64,000 nucleotides of DNA from Anaerolineae bacterium (GCA_022824565.1 JAJDZQ010000103.1:1-64000); one strand, 5' to 3'. Positions 32,070-42,549 are shown, numbered from the stretch's first letter. The notes: generated from the letters alone by a model not told the origin. A program made the numbers and translations.

Positions 32070-33071
32070 ATGAAACCAATCTATGCGGGAGTTTATGGCG
32101 GTTCGGGTTATGCGGGCTTGGACCTGGTCGAGATTCTGTCTGGGCATCCCGTCATTGAGCTGGTCTTCGCCACTTCCAACAGCTACCAGGGCGAGCCGGT
32201 GCCAGGCGCAGAGCTGTGTTTTGTCCGGCCCGATGAAGCGCCGCTGACGGCTGTCGATGTCATCTTCCTGGCGCTGCCACACAAGGCATCGGCCAGCATG
32301 GCCAAACGCGGCATCGAGGCGGGTGTCAAAGTTGTCGATTTGTCTGCCGACCTGCGCCTGTCCACGCCCGAAGCCTACGCAGCCCACTACCACACGCCGC
32401 ATCCGCATCCCGAGCTGCTGCCAGCGCCGTATGGATTGCCCGAGATCAACCGCGCCAATTTGGCTGGCGTCGATGTGGTCGCCACGCCCGGCTGTTACCC
32501 GACGACAACCTTGCTGGGGCTCTATCCTCTCCTGCGGCACAACGCGCTTTCTGCCGATGCGCCTGTCATCGTAGACGCAAAATCGGGCGTGACCGGCGCA
32601 GGCCGCAAACCAGCGCTGGCCACGCACTTCGCCGAAGTCTACAGCAACCTCGTCCCCTACAAGACCGGGCGCAGCCATCGACACATCGGCGAGCTTGAGC
32701 AAGAGGCGCACAAGCTGATGCCGCGCATGGGTCCCATTATTTTCTGCCCGCATCTGCTGCCCGTCGATCGCGGTTTGATGGCCAGCATCTATGTCACGCT
32801 GGCTGACTCGTTCAACAGCAACCAGGCGCAGGCTCTATTTGCCGAAGCCTATGCAAACGAGCCGCTCGTAGACTTGCTGCCGCCGGGCGAACAGGCGACT
32901 CTCAAACACGCCGTCAAGACCAACCGCTGCGCCATCAGCATCACGCCCGTGCTGGAAAAATATCTGCATATCACCAGCGTCACGGACAACCTGCGCAAGG
33001 GCGCGGCCAGCCAGGCGGTGCAGAATATGAACCTGATGTTTGGCATCGACGAGACCACGGGGTTGCTGTAG
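32070..33071 (+). CDS. argC: N-acetyl-gamma-glutamyl-phosphate reductase
   Basis: ArgC reduces N-acetylglutamyl phosphate to the semialdehyde with NADPH, the third step of arginine synthesis. The N-terminal GGSGYAGLDLV is the nucleotide-binding loop, and the active-site cysteine C142 sits in TPGCYPT. SHRHIGELEQE and CPHLLPVDRGL are further family blocks. The start is taken as ATG 32070, with GGAG 9 nt upstream, giving 333 residues; ATG 32055 and GTG 32067 are in frame. It is the first structural gene after the attenuator and overlaps argB by one base (TAGTG). Confidence 0.95.
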   Translation: MKPIYAGVYGGSGYAGLDLVEILSGHPVIELVFATSNSYQGEPVPGAELCFVRPDEAPLTAVDVIFLALPHKASASMAKRGIEAGVKVVDLSADLRLSTPEAYAAHYHTPHPHPELLPAPYGLPEINRANLAGVDVVATPGCYPTTTLLGLYPLLRHNALSADAPVIVDAKSGVTGAGRKPALATHFAEVYSNLVPYKTGRSHRHIGELEQEAHKLMPRMGPIIFCPHLLPVDRGLMASIYVTLADSFNSNQAQALFAEAYANEPLVDLLPPGEQATLKHAVKTNRCAISITPVLEKYLHITSVTDNLRKGAASQAVQNMNLMFGIDETTGLL

Positions 33072-33850
33072 TGCGCCAGCCTGTCAATGTCATCAAAATC
33101 TCGGGCCATTACCTGGATGACGAGGGGCTGTTGGGGCAATTCGCCCGCAGTGTGGCGCGCGCGGACGAGCGAGTGGTCATCGTGCACGGTGGCGGCACCG
33201 AGATTACGCAGCTGCAGCAAAAGCTGGGGATTGCCCCGCGCTATGTCGATGGTCTGCGCGTAACCGATGCCGAGTCGCTGGCGCTGGTCGAGATGGCGCT
33301 GTGCGGCACGGTCAACAAGCGACTGGTGCGGCATCTGTTGACGGCTGGCGTGGATGCGCAAGGCTTGTCGGGTGTGGATCGTGGCTTGGTGCGCGCGCGG
33401 CAGATGCAACACGACCAGGTCGATATGGGCTTTACGGGCACAGTCGTTGCTGTGCGGGCACAAATCCTTTGCGACTTGTTTGCGCTGGACGTAACACCGG
33501 TGATTGCGCCGGTCAGCCTGGGCGAGTCCAGCAATTTCAACCTGAATGCCGACCCCGTGGCAGGCGCGATTGCGGCGGCGCTGGGCGCGGAAACGGTCGT
33601 GTATATTTCAAATGTCGCCGGCGTCCAGGCGCATGGCGATCTCATCAAAAAATTGACGCGGCGGGAAGCAGAAGGACTAATCGCCAGCGGCGTCATCTCG
33701 GGCGGGATGATTCCCAAAGTGCGGTCGGCTCTGGATGTGCTATCATCGGGCGTGCGGCGCGCGGTGATCACCGACCTGGCGGGTTGGGCGAGCGGCGGCG
33801 GCACCAGCTTTGTGACGGAAGAAAACGAACGAATGGTCAGCGAGGGATAA
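33071..33850 (+). CDS. argB: Acetylglutamate kinase
   Basis: An amino-acid kinase of 259 residues that phosphorylates N-acetylglutamate. VHGGGTEI (substrate loop), DGLRVTD, NLNADPVAGAIAAALGAE and GGMIPKV match the NAGK family. The N-terminal nucleotide motif reads IKISGHYLDD where most members have KxGG, a small departure that keeps the lysine. It lacks the N-terminal helix typical of hexameric, arginine-inhibited kinases, suggesting control may be at expression rather than by feedback; this is an inference. It starts at GTG 33071 (TAGTG with argC) and couples to argD by TAATG. Confidence 0.92.
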   Translation: MRQPVNVIKISGHYLDDEGLLGQFARSVARADERVVIVHGGGTEITQLQQKLGIAPRYVDGLRVTDAESLALVEMALCGTVNKRLVRHLLTAGVDAQGLSGVDRGLVRARQMQHDQVDMGFTGTVVAVRAQILCDLFALDVTPVIAPVSLGESSNFNLNADPVAGAIAAALGAETVVYISNVAGVQAHGDLIKKLTRREAEGLIASGVISGGMIPKVRSALDVLSSGVRRAVITDLAGWASGGGTSFVTEENERMVSEG

Positions 33851-35052
33851 TGTCAATCACAGCAGATGTCATTCAAAAAGACAAAGACTACAGCGTGCCG
33901 GTGGCGGCCCGTCCAGACTTCGTGCTGACGCGCGGCGAGGGCGTTACTGTTTTTGACGCCGCTGGCAAAGCCTACACCGACTGGGTGGCTGGCATCGCCG
34001 TCAATGCGCTGGGTTATGGCGATGCAGAATTGCAAAAAGCGGTGGCTGCGCAAATGGACACGGGCTTGATCCATGTCAGCGGCTTGTATCACACCCAGCC
34101 CATGGTCGAACTGGCGCAGGCGCTCTGCGACATGTCATTCGCCGACAAAGCCTACTTCTGCAATAGCGGGGCAGAAGCGGTGGAAGGCGCGCTGAAGTTC
34201 GCCCGCAAGCATGCCTATGTCAATGAACGCGCCAACAAGACCAAGGTCGTCAGCTTCAGCGATGCCTTTCATGGCCGCACGATGGGCGCGCTGGCCGTGA
34301 CGCCAAAAGCAAAATACCAGACGCCGTTCAAACCCATGGTGCCGGGCGCGGTCGTTGGCGAATTCAACAACATCCAAAGCGCGCGCGAGTTGATAGACGC
34401 CGACACAGTCGCGGTGATTGTCGAGCCGATCCAGGGCGAAGGCGGCATCAATGTGGCCAGCGCCGAGTTCATGCAGGCTTTGCGGACGCTATGCGACGAG
34501 CACGATGCCGCGCTGATCTTTGATGAAATTCAATGCGGTTTGGGCCGCAGCGGCGACATGTGGGCGCACAGCATCGCTGGCGTTTCGCCAGATATCATGG
34601 TGCTGGCGAAACCGCTGGCCGGTGGCTTGCCCATTGGCGCGATTCTGACGACGGACGCAATCGCGAGCGCCATGAGCCCGGGCGATCACGGCTCGACCTT
34701 TTCTGGTGGGGCAGTGGTGATGCAAGCTGCGCAGGTCGTAATCAAGCGCATCGCCAGCGAGGGCTTCCTGGAGCATGTGCGCGAGGTCGGCGAGTATCTG
34801 CTGGAACGGCTGGCAGAGCTAAACAGCCCGCATATCGTCGATGTGCGCGGACGCGGCCTGATGGCTGGCATCGAACTGGATATTGCGCCCGGCGGCATTG
34901 TGCAAGCCGGCTACGAGCAGGGTCTGCTGCTGGTCAGCTCGGGCACAAATGTCATTCGCTTCGTCCCGCCGCTGATCGTGCAAAAGGCGCATGTAGATGA
35001 GTTGGTCGACAAGCTGACGCAGATTCTGGAGGCGATTGATGACGGCGATTAG
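33850..35052 (+). CDS. argD: Acetylornithine aminotransferase
   Basis: A 400-residue class III PLP aminotransferase making N-acetylornithine from the semialdehyde. NSGAEAVEGALKFAR binds PLP phosphate, SFSDAFHGRTMGAL follows, EPIQGEGGIN and IFDEIQCGLGRSG are signature stretches, and K254 in LAKPLAGGLPIGA forms the Schiff base. The start is ATG 33850 (TAATG with argB); the open frame continues upstream inside argB. The gene ends 14 bp inside argJ. Related aminotransferases acting on ornithine or 4-aminobutyrate are excluded mainly by the operon context. Confidence 0.95.
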   Translation: MSITADVIQKDKDYSVPVAARPDFVLTRGEGVTVFDAAGKAYTDWVAGIAVNALGYGDAELQKAVAAQMDTGLIHVSGLYHTQPMVELAQALCDMSFADKAYFCNSGAEAVEGALKFARKHAYVNERANKTKVVSFSDAFHGRTMGALAVTPKAKYQTPFKPMVPGAVVGEFNNIQSARELIDADTVAVIVEPIQGEGGINVASAEFMQALRTLCDEHDAALIFDEIQCGLGRSGDMWAHSIAGVSPDIMVLAKPLAGGLPIGAILTTDAIASAMSPGDHGSTFSGGAVVMQAAQVVIKRIASEGFLEHVREVGEYLLERLAELNSPHIVDVRGRGLMAGIELDIAPGGIVQAGYEQGLLLVSSGTNVIRFVPPLIVQKAHVDELVDKLTQILEAIDDGD

Positions 35053-36262
35053 CCCTTCGATTGACAAGGTGGCCGGCTTCCAGGTCGCTGGCGTAGCTGC
35101 GGGGCTCAAGAAAGATGGCGCGCTGGACCTGGCATTGGTCGTCAGCGAGAGCGATTGTGTGGCGGCTGGCGTCTTCACGCGCAACAAGGTCAAAGCCGCT
35201 CCGGTGCTGCTGGATATGCAGCGGCTGGCAGAAAATCCTACCAGCATACGCGCGGTGGTGACAAACTCGGCTTGCGCAAATGCCTGCACGGGCGCCCTCG
35301 GCCTGGAAAATGCGCGAACGACAGCCGGTCTGGTGGCGGATGCGCTGCCTGTCTCGGCTGAACAAGTGCTGGTCATGTCGACCGGCGTCATCGGCGAGCA
35401 CCTGCCCATGGGGGCTATCGCGCGCGGCATAGCCCTAGCCAGCGCCAGATTGAGCGATGACTGGGCGGCGACAGCGGCAGCCATCATGACCACCGACACG
35501 CGCCCCAAACTGGCATCGCTGCAAGTCGAAGGCGCTGGCGGCAGCTACACAATCGCCGGCATCGCCAAGGGCGCAGGCATGATCGCGCCGGATATGGCCA
35601 CCATGCTCAGCGTGGTCGTCACCGATGCCGCGCTGGAACTGGGCGAGCTGCAAAATGCGCTGAGCACAGCCACGCAACAGAGTTTCAACCGCATTGTCGT
35701 CGATGGCGATACCAGCACCAACGATACCGTGCTGCTGCTCGCCAATGGCCAGAGCGGCGTGCCTGTCGAGGATGCCGACGACCTGGCGGCTTTTCAAGCG
35801 GCGCTGGATGCTTTGACGCGCTACCTGGCGCAAGAAATCGTCCGCGATGGCGAAGGCGTCACCAAGTTCGTCACGCTGGATATCGTCAATGCCGCCACTG
35901 TCGCCGCTGCCGAACAGATTGGCCAGACCATCGGCGCATCGCTGCTGACCAAATCGGCATTTTATGGCAGCGATGCCAACTGGGGGCGGATTGTGGCGGC
36001 GGCTGGTCGCGCTGGTTGCGACTTTGACCCCGATCGCAGTTCGCTGTGGGTGGCGGCTGGCGAGTCTCCGCCAGAGCCGGGCTTGCAGATTTTCGCTGGT
36101 GGCATGCCGGCCGACTATCAAGAGGCGGAAGCGGCAGCCATCATGTCCGCGCCAGCCATGACCTTCAAGCTGGATTGTGGGCTGGGGCGGGGCAGCGCCA
36201 CGATCTGGACCTGCGATATCAGCCACGAATACATCTCCATCAACGGCGACTATCGCTCCTGA
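35039..36262 (+). CDS. argJ: Bifunctional glutamate N-acetyltransferase/ornithine acetyltransferase
   Basis: ArgJ moves the acetyl group from acetylornithine back to glutamate, allowing the cyclic arginine pathway. The autocleavage site is in IAPDMATMLS, with T188 as the new N-terminal nucleophile of the beta subunit. TNSACANACTG forms the oxyanion-hole region, and GDTSTNDT and YGSDANWGRI are family blocks. Length is 407 residues. The start ATG 35039 follows GGAGG at 6 nt inside the end of argD. No argA is present here, consistent with the ArgJ route. Confidence 0.95.
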   Translation: MTAISPSIDKVAGFQVAGVAAGLKKDGALDLALVVSESDCVAAGVFTRNKVKAAPVLLDMQRLAENPTSIRAVVTNSACANACTGALGLENARTTAGLVADALPVSAEQVLVMSTGVIGEHLPMGAIARGIALASARLSDDWAATAAAIMTTDTRPKLASLQVEGAGGSYTIAGIAKGAGMIAPDMATMLSVVVTDAALELGELQNALSTATQQSFNRIVVDGDTSTNDTVLLLANGQSGVPVEDADDLAAFQAALDALTRYLAQEIVRDGEGVTKFVTLDIVNAATVAAAEQIGQTIGASLLTKSAFYGSDANWGRIVAAAGRAGCDFDPDRSSLWVAAGESPPEPGLQIFAGGMPADYQEAEAAAIMSAPAMTFKLDCGLGRGSATIWTCDISHEYISINGDYRS

Positions 36263-36274
36263 CGGAGGGCAGAC

Positions 36275-37396
36275 ATGCAAGCGGCGCTTGTGCTAGAAGA
36301 TGGGCGGGTCTTCCCCGGCGAGGGTTTTGGCGCGCAAGGCTGTGCAACCGGCGAGATCGTTTTCAATACATCCATGACCGGTTACCAGGAAATCCTCACC
36401 GATCCATCGTATTACGGCCAGATTGTCGCGATGACTGTGCCGCATGTCGGCAACACCGGCATCAACCTGGAAGATCCAGAATCGCGCAGGGTTTGGGTTT
36501 CGGGCTTCATCGTGCGCTCGTTGAGCCCGCTGGTGAGCAATTGGCGGAATCGCGGCGATCTGGCGACTTACCTCGGCGAACGCGGCATCATCGGCATGAC
36601 TGGCGTCGCCACCCGGGCTCTGGTGCGGCATATCCGCGAATGTGGCGTGATGCGCGCTGTCGTTGCGCATGGCTCGCTGGCGGATGACAAAGTAGCGCTG
36701 GCCGAAATCGCGCGCAATTCGCAAGATATGTCCGGCGCGAATCTGGTGGATGCGGTGACGGCGGAGGCAGCCTACAACTGGACGCAGGGCAGCGACGCGC
36801 AATGGTATGGCGTGCACGAAGACAACAGCGGCGGTCCCCTGATTGTCGCTTATGATTTTGGCATCAAGCGCAATATCCTGCGCATGCTGGCCGATCGTGG
36901 CTTGCGGGTGGCTGTCGTGCCAGCCCGCACCTGCCCGGCGGATATCTTGAAAATGCAGCCGGCTGGCGTCTTCCTCAGCAACGGTCCGGGCGACCCTGCT
37001 GCTGTCGGATACGCCATCGCCAATGTGCGCGCGCTTTTGGGGGCGCTGCCGATATTTGGCATCTGTCTGGGGCATCAAATCTTGGCGCTGGCGCTGGGTG
37101 GCAAGACAGAAAAGATGCGCTTCGGGCACCGTGGCGGCAACCAGCCCATAAAAAATCTGGACAGTGGCGCAGTCGAAATTGCCGCGCACAATCATGGCTT
37201 TGCGGTTTCGGCAGAGGGCGAACTTGGCGGCGGCGAGATCACCCACCTTAACCTGAACGACAACACAGTCGCTGGCTTGCGGCATCGTGGTCTGCGCGCT
37301 TTCAGTGTGCAGTACCACCCAGAGGCTTCGCCCGGTCCACACGATTCTTTTTATCTATTTGACGAATTTGTCGACGAAGTCGCTGCAAACGTCTAA
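36275..37396 (+). CDS. carA: Carbamoyl-phosphate synthase small (glutaminase) subunit
   Basis: CarA hydrolyses glutamine and channels ammonia to CarB. The 373-residue protein has the N-terminal CPSase domain ([26 protein letters not shown]) and a class I amidotransferase domain with the nucleophile C264 in GICLGHQ and the histidine in [18 protein letters not shown] lies 6 nt before the ATG. Its place after argJ makes carbamoyl phosphate supply part of the arginine unit, although the same product feeds pyrimidines, so arginine-responsive control would affect both. Confidence 0.96.
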   Translation: MQAALVLEDGRVFPGEGFGAQGCATGEIVFNTSMTGYQEILTDPSYYGQIVAMTVPHVGNTGINLEDPESRRVWVSGFIVRSLSPLVSNWRNRGDLATYLGERGIIGMTGVATRALVRHIRECGVMRAVVAHGSLADDKVALAEIARNSQDMSGANLVDAVTAEAAYNWTQGSDAQWYGVHEDNSGGPLIVAYDFGIKRNILRMLADRGLRVAVVPARTCPADILKMQPAGVFLSNGPGDPAAVGYAIANVRALLGALPIFGICLGHQILALALGGKTEKMRFGHRGGNQPIKNLDSGAVEIAAHNHGFAVSAEGELGGGEITHLNLNDNTVAGLRHRGLRAFSVQYHPEASPGPHDSFYLFDEFVDEVAANV

Positions 37397-37403
37397 AACG
37401 CCG

Positions 37404-40400
37404 ATGCCCAAACGAACCGACATACACAGCATCATGATCATCGGCTCGGGACCCATCGTCATCGGGCAAGCCTGCGAATTCGACTACAGTGGCGCGCAAG
37501 CCTGCAAAGCGCTGAAATCGCAGGGCTATCGTGTTGTGCTGGTGAACTCCAACCCGGCTACGATCATGACCGACCCCCAACTTGCCGACGCCACCTATAT
37601 CGAGCCGCTGACCGCCCAGCTGTGCGAGATGATCATCGCGCAAGAACGCCCAGACGCGCTGCTGCCCACAGTCGGCGGACAGACCGCTCTCAACCTGGCT
37701 GTGCAGCTACAGCAGAAGCGAGTCTTGGACCGCTATGGCGTCGAGTTGATCGGCGCGAACTTGACCAGCATCCAGTTGGCAGAAGATCGGCAACTTTTCA
37801 ACGACACCATGCGCGAGATTGGCCTGCGCGTGCCCGAAAGCCGCGTCGTGAACAGCGTCGATGGCGCGCTGGACTTCGCAGACGAGATCGGCTATCCGAT
37901 TTTGATCCGACCGTCCTACACCATGGGCGGGGCGGGTGGCGGCGTCGCGTATGATGCCGAAGAACTGCGGGGAGTCGCAGCCAATGGCATCCATCAAAGC
38001 CCGGTCGGCGAAGTGCTGGTCGACCGCAGCCTGCTGGGCTGGAAAGAATATGAGCTGGAATTGATGCGAGACGCCAAAGGCAATTTCGTGGTGGTCTGCT
38101 CCATAGAGAATCTTGATCCCATGGGCGTGCACACCGGCGACAGCATCACCATTGCGCCCGCGCAGACCCTGACCGACAAAGAAATCCAGCGCCTGCGCAA
38201 TATGTCGCGGCAGATTTTCGACCGCCTCGGCATCACCACGGGCGGCGCGAATGTGCAATTTGCCATTGACCCGGTTGCGGGCGATGCAGTCGTCATTGAA
38301 ATGAATCCGCGCGTTTCACGGTCTTCTGCGCTGGCCAGCAAAGCTACAGGCTTCCCTATCGCCAAGATTGCCGCGCTGCTGGCGGTAGGCTTTACATTGG
38401 ACGAGATCCCCAACGACATCACGCAGCAGACACCAGCCAGCTTCGAGCCATCTTTGGACTACATCGTGGTGAAAATCCCCCGCTGGGACTTTCGCAAGTT
38501 CGCAGGTGCCGACCCCGTGCTGGGTCCGCAGATGAAAGCGGTTGGCGAGGTGATGGCTATCGGACGCACCTTCCCCGAGGCGCTGCAAAAAGCTGTGCGC
38601 GCGCTGGATATTGGCATGGACGGCTTCGTCAGCGAACCCGACGCGCAGACAAGGCCAGAGGCATTACGCGTGCCCACTGCCCAACGGCTCTTCCAGGTGG
38701 CGGCGGCGCTGGCGGATGGCTTCGGCATTGAGGACATCGTGGCCGAAACGCAGTTTGACCCCTGGTTCGTGCAGCAAATGGGCGAATTGATGCGCGTGTA
38801 TGGCACGATTGCGGGCGAAGGGCGGCGGCTGAGCGACATCTGCGCGGACGAGATGCGCCATCTAAAACAAGTTGGCTTCAGCGATGCGACCCTGGCGCGG
38901 CTGTTGCGCACAGGCGAGGCAGCGGTCAGGCAGCGGCGAAAAGAACTGGGAGTTTCGGCAAACTTCTATCGAGTCGATACCTGCGCGGCAGAATTCCCGG
39001 CGCACACGCCCTACCTGTATTCCACATATGAGATGGGAGACGAATCTGCGCCGACCGACGCGCGCAAAGTGATGATCCTGGGTGGCGGACCCAACCGTAT
39101 CGGCCAGGGCATCGAGTTTGATTATTGCTGCGTGCACGCCTGCTTCGCGCTCAAGGAATTGGGATACGAGACCATCATGGTCAACTGCAATCCCGAAACA
39201 GTCAGCACCGATTACGATACAGCCGACCGGCTTTACTTCGAGCCGTTGACCGCCGAAGATGTCATGAATATCGTCGACCGCGAGCAGCCCGCGGGCCTGC
39301 TGGTGCAATTTGGTGGGCAAACGCCATTGAATATCGCCGGCGAGCTGGAGCGGCTGGGCGCGCCCATCTGGGGCACATCGGTGGATACGATTGACCTGGC
39401 AGAAGATCGCCAACGGTGTCAGGCGCTCATGCAACAGCTCAATATCGCGCAGCCGGCCGGCGCCATCATCACGACACGCGCAGAAGCCACCGCAGCCGCC
39501 GCAACGATCGGTTATCCCGTGCTGGTGCGTCCCAGTTATGTGCTGGGCGGGCAGGGCATGGCGATCGTGTTTGACGAAGCGCAGTTGTTGGCCTGGCTGG
39601 ATGAACATGTCCAATGGCATGGGCATCGCGTTTTGATCGACCAATTTTTGGACGATGCCTACGAAGTTGATGTCGATGCCCTTGGCGACGGCGAGCAAGT
39701 GACCATCGGCGGCATCATGCAGCATATTGAGCAGGCCGGCGTGCACAGCGGCGATTCGGCTTGTGTGCTGCCGCCCTACAAAATCAGCTATTTTCACCTG
39801 GATATCATCCGCGAACACACGCGGCGCATTGGTTTGGCGCTGGGGGTGCGCGGCTTGTTCAATATCCAATTCGCCGTCAAGGACGACCAGGTTTATGTGC
39901 TAGAAGTCAACCCGCGCGCCAGCCGCACAGTGCCCTTCATCAGCAAAGCGACCGGTCAGCCACTGGCTCGCTATGCGGCGCAAATCGCTTGTGGGCAGAC
40001 CCTCTCGGCGCTGGGATTCACAGAAGAACCGCCGGTATCCGGCTTCTTCGTCAAAGAAGCTGTCTTCCCTTTTCAGAAGTTCCCGGGCGTCGATACGCGC
40101 TTGGGACCAGAAATGCGCTCCACTGGCGAAGTGATGGGACATGCTGCGACATTCAGCCACGCCTTTGTCAAATCGCAGTCGGCGGCGGGTCTGCCTTTGC
40201 CAACGGCGGGTAGTGTGTTCATCAGCGTCAACGACTTTGACAAAGCCGCTGTCGCCAGGCTGGCGCGGGATCTGGCGCGCTTGGGCTTTGCCCTGGTCGC
40301 CACAGACGGCACCGCCAGTTGGCTTGGGCAGATCGGATTGCAGGTTGCGCGCATAAACAAGCTTTCGCAGGGCTCGCCCCATGTGCTCGATGCGATGCGC

Positions 40401-40610
40401 GCAGGCGAAATTGACCTCATCATCAACACGCCGCGGGGTGGGACAGCCCACGAAGACGGCGCGACCATTCGCAGCCAGGCTTATGCGCTGGGCATCCCCA
40501 TCGTCACCACCATGAGCGCAGCGGCGGCCACTGCGCAAGGCATCAAACATCTGCGCGAGAAGCCGCTCAGCGTGCGCAGCCTGCAAGCTCATTACGCGCT
40601 GGTCAACTAG
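37404..40610 (+). CDS. carB: Carbamoyl-phosphate synthase large subunit
   Basis: A full-length 1068-residue CarB with duplicated ATP-grasp halves: [19 protein letters not shown] in the first and [17 protein letters not shown] in the second, each followed by RPSY motifs. A C-terminal MGS-like allosteric domain (about 940-1068) follows. It makes carbamoyl phosphate from bicarbonate, ammonia and two ATP. The ATG at 37404 is 7 nt after the carA stop and only a weak ribosome-binding site is seen, consistent with coupling. The longer open frame upstream lies inside carA and is rejected. Confidence 0.96.
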   Translation: MPKRTDIHSIMIIGSGPIVIGQACEFDYSGAQACKALKSQGYRVVLVNSNPATIMTDPQLADATYIEPLTAQLCEMIIAQERPDALLPTVGGQTALNLAVQLQQKRVLDRYGVELIGANLTSIQLAEDRQLFNDTMREIGLRVPESRVVNSVDGALDFADEIGYPILIRPSYTMGGAGGGVAYDAEELRGVAANGIHQSPVGEVLVDRSLLGWKEYELELMRDAKGNFVVVCSIENLDPMGVHTGDSITIAPAQTLTDKEIQRLRNMSRQIFDRLGITTGGANVQFAIDPVAGDAVVIEMNPRVSRSSALASKATGFPIAKIAALLAVGFTLDEIPNDITQQTPASFEPSLDYIVVKIPRWDFRKFAGADPVLGPQMKAVGEVMAIGRTFPEALQKAVRALDIGMDGFVSEPDAQTRPEALRVPTAQRLFQVAAALADGFGIEDIVAETQFDPWFVQQMGELMRVYGTIAGEGRRLSDICADEMRHLKQVGFSDATLARLLRTGEAAVRQRRKELGVSANFYRVDTCAAEFPAHTPYLYSTYEMGDESAPTDARKVMILGGGPNRIGQGIEFDYCCVHACFALKELGYETIMVNCNPETVSTDYDTADRLYFEPLTAEDVMNIVDREQPAGLLVQFGGQTPLNIAGELERLGAPIWGTSVDTIDLAEDRQRCQALMQQLNIAQPAGAIITTRAEATAAAATIGYPVLVRPSYVLGGQGMAIVFDEAQLLAWLDEHVQWHGHRVLIDQFLDDAYEVDVDALGDGEQVTIGGIMQHIEQAGVHSGDSACVLPPYKISYFHLDIIREHTRRIGLALGVRGLFNIQFAVKDDQVYVLEVNPRASRTVPFISKATGQPLARYAAQIACGQTLSALGFTEEPPVSGFFVKEAVFPFQKFPGVDTRLGPEMRSTGEVMGHAATFSHAFVKSQSAAGLPLPTAGSVFISVNDFDKAAVARLARDLARLGFALVATDGTASWLGQIGLQVARINKLSQGSPHVLDAMRAGEIDLIINTPRGGTAHEDGATIRSQAYALGIPIVTTMSAAAATAQGIKHLREKPLSVRSLQAHYALVN

Positions 40611-40625
40611 ACGGAGGGCGGGCAA

Positions 40626-41186
40626 ATGCCGGCAGCCTATCAGAAGTACCTTGCCGAAGTGCTGATTGACGAAGCGACGCTGCAAGAACGCATCGCCCAG
40701 CTCGGCGAGCAGATCAGCCGCGACTATGCCGATTGCGAGGATCTGCTGCTGCTGTGCATCCTGAAAGGCGGCGTCATGTTTTTGACCGACCTGTCGCGCC
40801 ATATTCATGTTCCGCACATGATCGACTTCATGGCGGCCAGCAGCTATGGCATGGGCGCGCGCAAAACGGCTGGCTCGGTGCGCATCGACATGGATTTGAA
40901 GATGGATGTGCGCGGCAAACATGTGCTGGTGGTCGAAGACATTATCGACAGCGGTCACACCTTGGCATTTGTGCTGAAGACCCTAATAAATCGCCAGCCA
41001 GCCAGCCTGCGCCTGTGCGCCCTGCTCAACAAGCAGTCGCGGCGCGAAGTAACTTTGGATGTCGACTACATCGGCTTTGAAATCGAAAACAAGTTCGTGT
41101 TTGGCTATGGGCTGGACCTGGACGAACACTTCCGCAACCTGCCCTTTGTCGCTGTCGCCAACGCCGCTGCCTTGACCGATGCGTGA
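40626..41186 (+). CDS. hpt: Hypoxanthine phosphoribosyltransferase
   Basis: A 186-residue purine salvage enzyme converting hypoxanthine (and usually guanine) with PRPP to the nucleotide. ILKGGVMFLTDL and the PRPP loop VLVVEDIIDSGHTL (about 99-112) are diagnostic, and DYIGFEIENKFVFGYGLD is the HPRT C-terminal block, which separates it from PyrR. GGAGGGCGGGCAA precedes the ATG, 15 bp after carB. Membership in an arginine operon is unusual; it may simply ride along. Confidence 0.93.
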   Translation: MPAAYQKYLAEVLIDEATLQERIAQLGEQISRDYADCEDLLLLCILKGGVMFLTDLSRHIHVPHMIDFMAASSYGMGARKTAGSVRIDMDLKMDVRGKHVLVVEDIIDSGHTLAFVLKTLINRQPASLRLCALLNKQSRREVTLDVDYIGFEIENKFVFGYGLDLDEHFRNLPFVAVANAAALTDA

Positions 41187-42549
41187 CCACCCTGCGCGTC
41201 TGGCCTGGCCAGAATTCGTGCGCGACCTCGCCGATCTGCTGCGCGCGCGCGGCTTGCAAACCCCTGTCTACCTGGTTGGCGGCGCAGTGCGCGATGCCTG
41301 GCTGCGCAAGCCCACTGACGACATTGATATCGTTGTGCAAGGCAAAGCCATCCCCCTGGCGCGGCGCGTGTGCGACTGGCTGCGGGCGGATATCTATGTG
41401 ATGGATCGCGAACGAGGCGTGGCGCGCGTCTTTGTGAAAGCGGCGGAACGGACAATCAGCCTGGACTTCGCCGATCAACGCGGCGCGACTCTGGCAGACG
41501 ACCTGCGCGATCGAGATTTCACGATGAATGCCATGGCTGCCGACTTGCTGGGCGATATCGGCGCGCTAATCGACCCGCTGGCTGGCGAGAGCGATTTGCG
41601 AGCCAGGATTCTGCGGCGCTGCTCGCCCAGTTCGATCGCAGCCGATCCCATTCGTGGCCTGCGCGCGGTGAGATTGAGCGCGCAATTCGATTGTAAGATT
41701 GAGCCCGCCACAGTCGCCGACATACGCCGTTGTGCCAACTCACTCCGCCAGAGCTCGGCTGAGCGCATCCGTGACGAATTCTTCAAATTGCTGGGTTTGC
41801 GGCGAGCGGCGCGTGGCTTGCGAGTCCTGGAGCGCCTGGGGCTGCTGCCATTGATCGTGCCAGAAATCCCGCCGGCCGATTTGCCTCGCTGTCTGGCGCA
41901 TGTGGAACGACTGTCGGCGCTATTGACCGCTATCAGCCGCCTGCGCACCGACAATACAGCCGCGGCCTTTGACCTGGGCATGCTGGTGATCCAGCTCGAC
42001 CGCTTCCGTTCCCACTTGCAAGCGCACCTCGACCAACAGTACGGCAACGGACGCAAGCGCGCTCAGCTGCTGGTGCTGGCTGCGCTGCTGCAAGATGGTG
42101 GTCATGCCGCGGCAGTCGCAGATTCGCTGCGCCTCGGCACAAACGAAGCGCGACTTCTCGGTCAGGCGGCCGGCAGCCAACTCGTCAGCCGGGCCTGGCC
42201 TGTCAAGCGGCTCGAGCAGCATCGTTTTTGGCAGCGACTGGGCGATTGCGGCATCGATGCCTGCTTGCTGGGCGCGGCGAAACTGCTGGCGAGCCAGGGC
42301 GTGGCGCTCGATCAAGACGACTGGCTGCAGCGCGTCGACGAGATTACGCAACTGCTGGATGGCTGGTTTAACCACTACGATACATTGGTCAAACCCAAGC
42401 CCTTGCTGACGGGCCATGATGTAAAAAACCTGCTCGGCATACAGACGGGTCCGCAGATCGGCGCGACACTGGCGGCTCTGCGCGAGGCACAAGTGCTTGG
42501 CGATGTGTCTACGCGGGACGAGGCGCAAACATTTGTTGGGCGGCTATGA
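41179..42549 (+). CDS. cca: CCA tRNA nucleotidyltransferase/poly(A) polymerase family protein
   Basis: The N-terminal nucleotidyltransferase domain has LVGGAVRD (32-39) and the catalytic carboxylates D48 and D50 in DDIDIVV, followed by RDRDFTMNAMA, IDPLAGESDL and DPIRGLRAVR, the tRNA-binding neck of class II enzymes. Length is 456 residues. It adds or repairs the 3' CCA of tRNA; poly(A) polymerase or a specialised CC- or A-adding role cannot be excluded by sight. The ATG at 41179 overlaps the end of hpt by 8 bp, so it is part of the same transcript, which places a tRNA-maturation enzyme behind an arginyl-tRNA-sensing attenuator. Confidence 0.92.
   Translation: MRDHPARLAWPEFVRDLADLLRARGLQTPVYLVGGAVRDAWLRKPTDDIDIVVQGKAIPLARRVCDWLRADIYVMDRERGVARVFVKAAERTISLDFADQRGATLADDLRDRDFTMNAMAADLLGDIGALIDPLAGESDLRARILRRCSPSSIAADPIRGLRAVRLSAQFDCKIEPATVADIRRCANSLRQSSAERIRDEFFKLLGLRRAARGLRVLERLGLLPLIVPEIPPADLPRCLAHVERLSALLTAISRLRTDNTAAAFDLGMLVIQLDRFRSHLQAHLDQQYGNGRKRAQLLVLAALLQDGGHAAAVADSLRLGTNEARLLGQAAGSQLVSRAWPVKRLEQHRFWQRLGDCGIDACLLGAAKLLASQGVALDQDDWLQRVDEITQLLDGWFNHYDTLVKPKPLLTGHDVKNLLGIQTGPQIGATLAALREAQVLGDVSTRDEAQTFVGRL

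Noticed and set aside
33301-33849. Extended argD frame starting inside argB
   Set aside because: argB is intact in another frame across this stretch and argD has a proper TAATG start at 33850.
40626-41186. PyrR pyrimidine attenuation regulator in place of Hpt
   Set aside because: The gene follows carB, which is suggestive, but the C-terminal block is of HPRT type and no PyrR-binding leader is seen.
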